A stretch of DNA of 5,960 bases, taken from CAZKUB01 sp964592335 (GTDB lineage Archaea > Thermoplasmatota > E2 > DHVEG-1). Each line of letters starts with the position of its first letter. The first letter of the stretch is position 1. The position numbers and the translations under genes were made by a program. Below are positions 5,732-5,960 of this stretch, piece by piece. Where the stretch lies: NCBI GenBank assembly GCA_964592335.1, contig CAZQEU010000078.1, forward strand, positions 1 through 5,960, read 5' to 3'. A model generated the notes under the pieces. The model searched no databases, was not told the DNA's origin, and saw only the letters and a program-made list of their open reading frames with translations.

Positions 5732-5884
5732 ATGAAGCTTCGATGTAAAAAATGTGGAGATATCATTGAAGGTGATAAAAGAGGCACATTCATTGAATGT
5801 AAATGTAGATCAATTGCAATTGATGAAACTAAATGGTATACTAGATTAATTGGTAATACTGAGGATTATGAGGAGATAAAATAG
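5732..5884 (+). CDS. Small zinc-ribbon protein (DUF7695-like), function unknown
   Basis: A 50-residue open frame beginning MKLRCKKCGDIIEG and ending YTRLIGNTEDYEEIK. Four cysteines in two knuckles, CKKC (residues 5-8) and CKC (23-25), could bind one zinc ion. The pattern CxxCG, then ~15 residues, CxC, then an acidic tail containing GNxEDYEE resembles the short zinc-ribbon family I know as DUF7695, found mostly in bacteria and phages; that name is from memory. A TATA box, a GTGAT ribosome-binding site and coding-like composition support a real gene, although it is short enough to be missed by automatic annotation. It follows alaX by 131 bases on the same strand but has its own promoter signals. 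Similarity to bacterial proteins raises the possibility of horizontal transfer, which is inference. The function is unknown; a role in nucleic-acid or protein contact is only a general property of zinc ribbons. Confidence 0.75.
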   Translation: MKLRCKKCGDIIEGDKRGTFIECKCRSIAIDETKWYTRLIGNTEDYEEIK

Positions 5885-5918
5885 CTGAAATGTAATTTTT
5901 TACCCAAATTATTAAATA

Positions 5919-5932
5919 TATGTTTAAACATA
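5919..5932. promoter_or_regulatory. 14-base perfect palindrome, candidate operator
   Basis: TATGTTTAAACATA is a perfect inverted repeat centred between 5925 and 5926. It overlaps an AT-rich TATA-like stretch (ATTAAATATA, 5911-5920) and ends nine bases before the ATG at 5942. A copy of AAACATAA follows directly (5933-5940). The position between a TATA element and the start codon is where archaeal repressors often bind. In AT-rich DNA a palindrome of this size can also be chance. Confidence 0.35.
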
Positions 5933-5941
5933 AACATAATT

Positions 5942-5960
5942 ATGGCATTCAAAACATTAA
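5942..5960 (+). CDS. First codons of an unidentified gene, cut by window edge
   Basis: ATG at 5942 opens MAFKTL and runs off the window. A TATA-like stretch and a palindrome lie just upstream, and the previous gene ends 57 bases earlier, so this looks like a real start. Six codons are too few to name a family. Confidence 0.45.

Overview
The window is AT-rich archaeal DNA, most likely from a methanogen of the Methanobacteriales (Methanosphaera or Methanobrevibacter type). The archaeal assignment rests on ribosomal protein L10e, a DUF373 membrane protein, an archaeal MptE-type pterin pyrophosphokinase, a stand-alone AlaX alanyl-tRNA editing protein, TATA-like promoter boxes, and ribosome-binding sites of the GGTG/GTGAT type that match the 3' end of archaeal 16S rRNA. 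The genus is inferred from base composition and gene content; nothing seen here proves it.

Left part (1-1266). A minus-strand gene is cut by the window edge, and only its N-terminal 35 codons are visible. Upstream of it is a minus-strand GNAT acetyltransferase of the spermidine/thialysine acetyltransferase type. Sharing a short divergent promoter region with it, on the plus strand, is the ribosomal protein gene rpl10e.

Centre (1288-4560). Three minus-strand genes form a probable operon, read in the order DUF373 membrane protein, MptE-like 6-hydroxymethyl-7,8-dihydropterin pyrophosphokinase, then an M50 (site-2 protease type) intramembrane metalloprotease with an internal PDZ domain. The gaps are 18 and 54 bases. 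The DUF373 gene probably starts at 4560; the longer open frame to 4650 runs through its promoter. The protease gene converges on rpl10e with only 21 bases between the two stops.

Right part (4561-5960). The 317-base gap between DUF373 and alaX holds a possible small gene on the plus strand, broken or joined by a -1 frameshift. It is followed by alaX (AlaX-M type), then a 50-codon zinc-ribbon protein with its own TATA box and ribosome-binding site, and finally the first codons of another plus-strand gene preceded by a 14-base perfect palindrome.

The genes are a mix of translation (L10e, AlaX), pterin cofactor synthesis (MptE), membrane proteolysis (M50) and proteins of unknown role (DUF373, zinc ribbon). 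No rRNA, tRNA, CRISPR array, insertion sequence or clear mobile element was found. The observations most worth following up are the DUF373/MptE/M50 gene cluster, the frameshifted small open frame, and the small zinc-ribbon gene with repeated sequence over its promoter and start.
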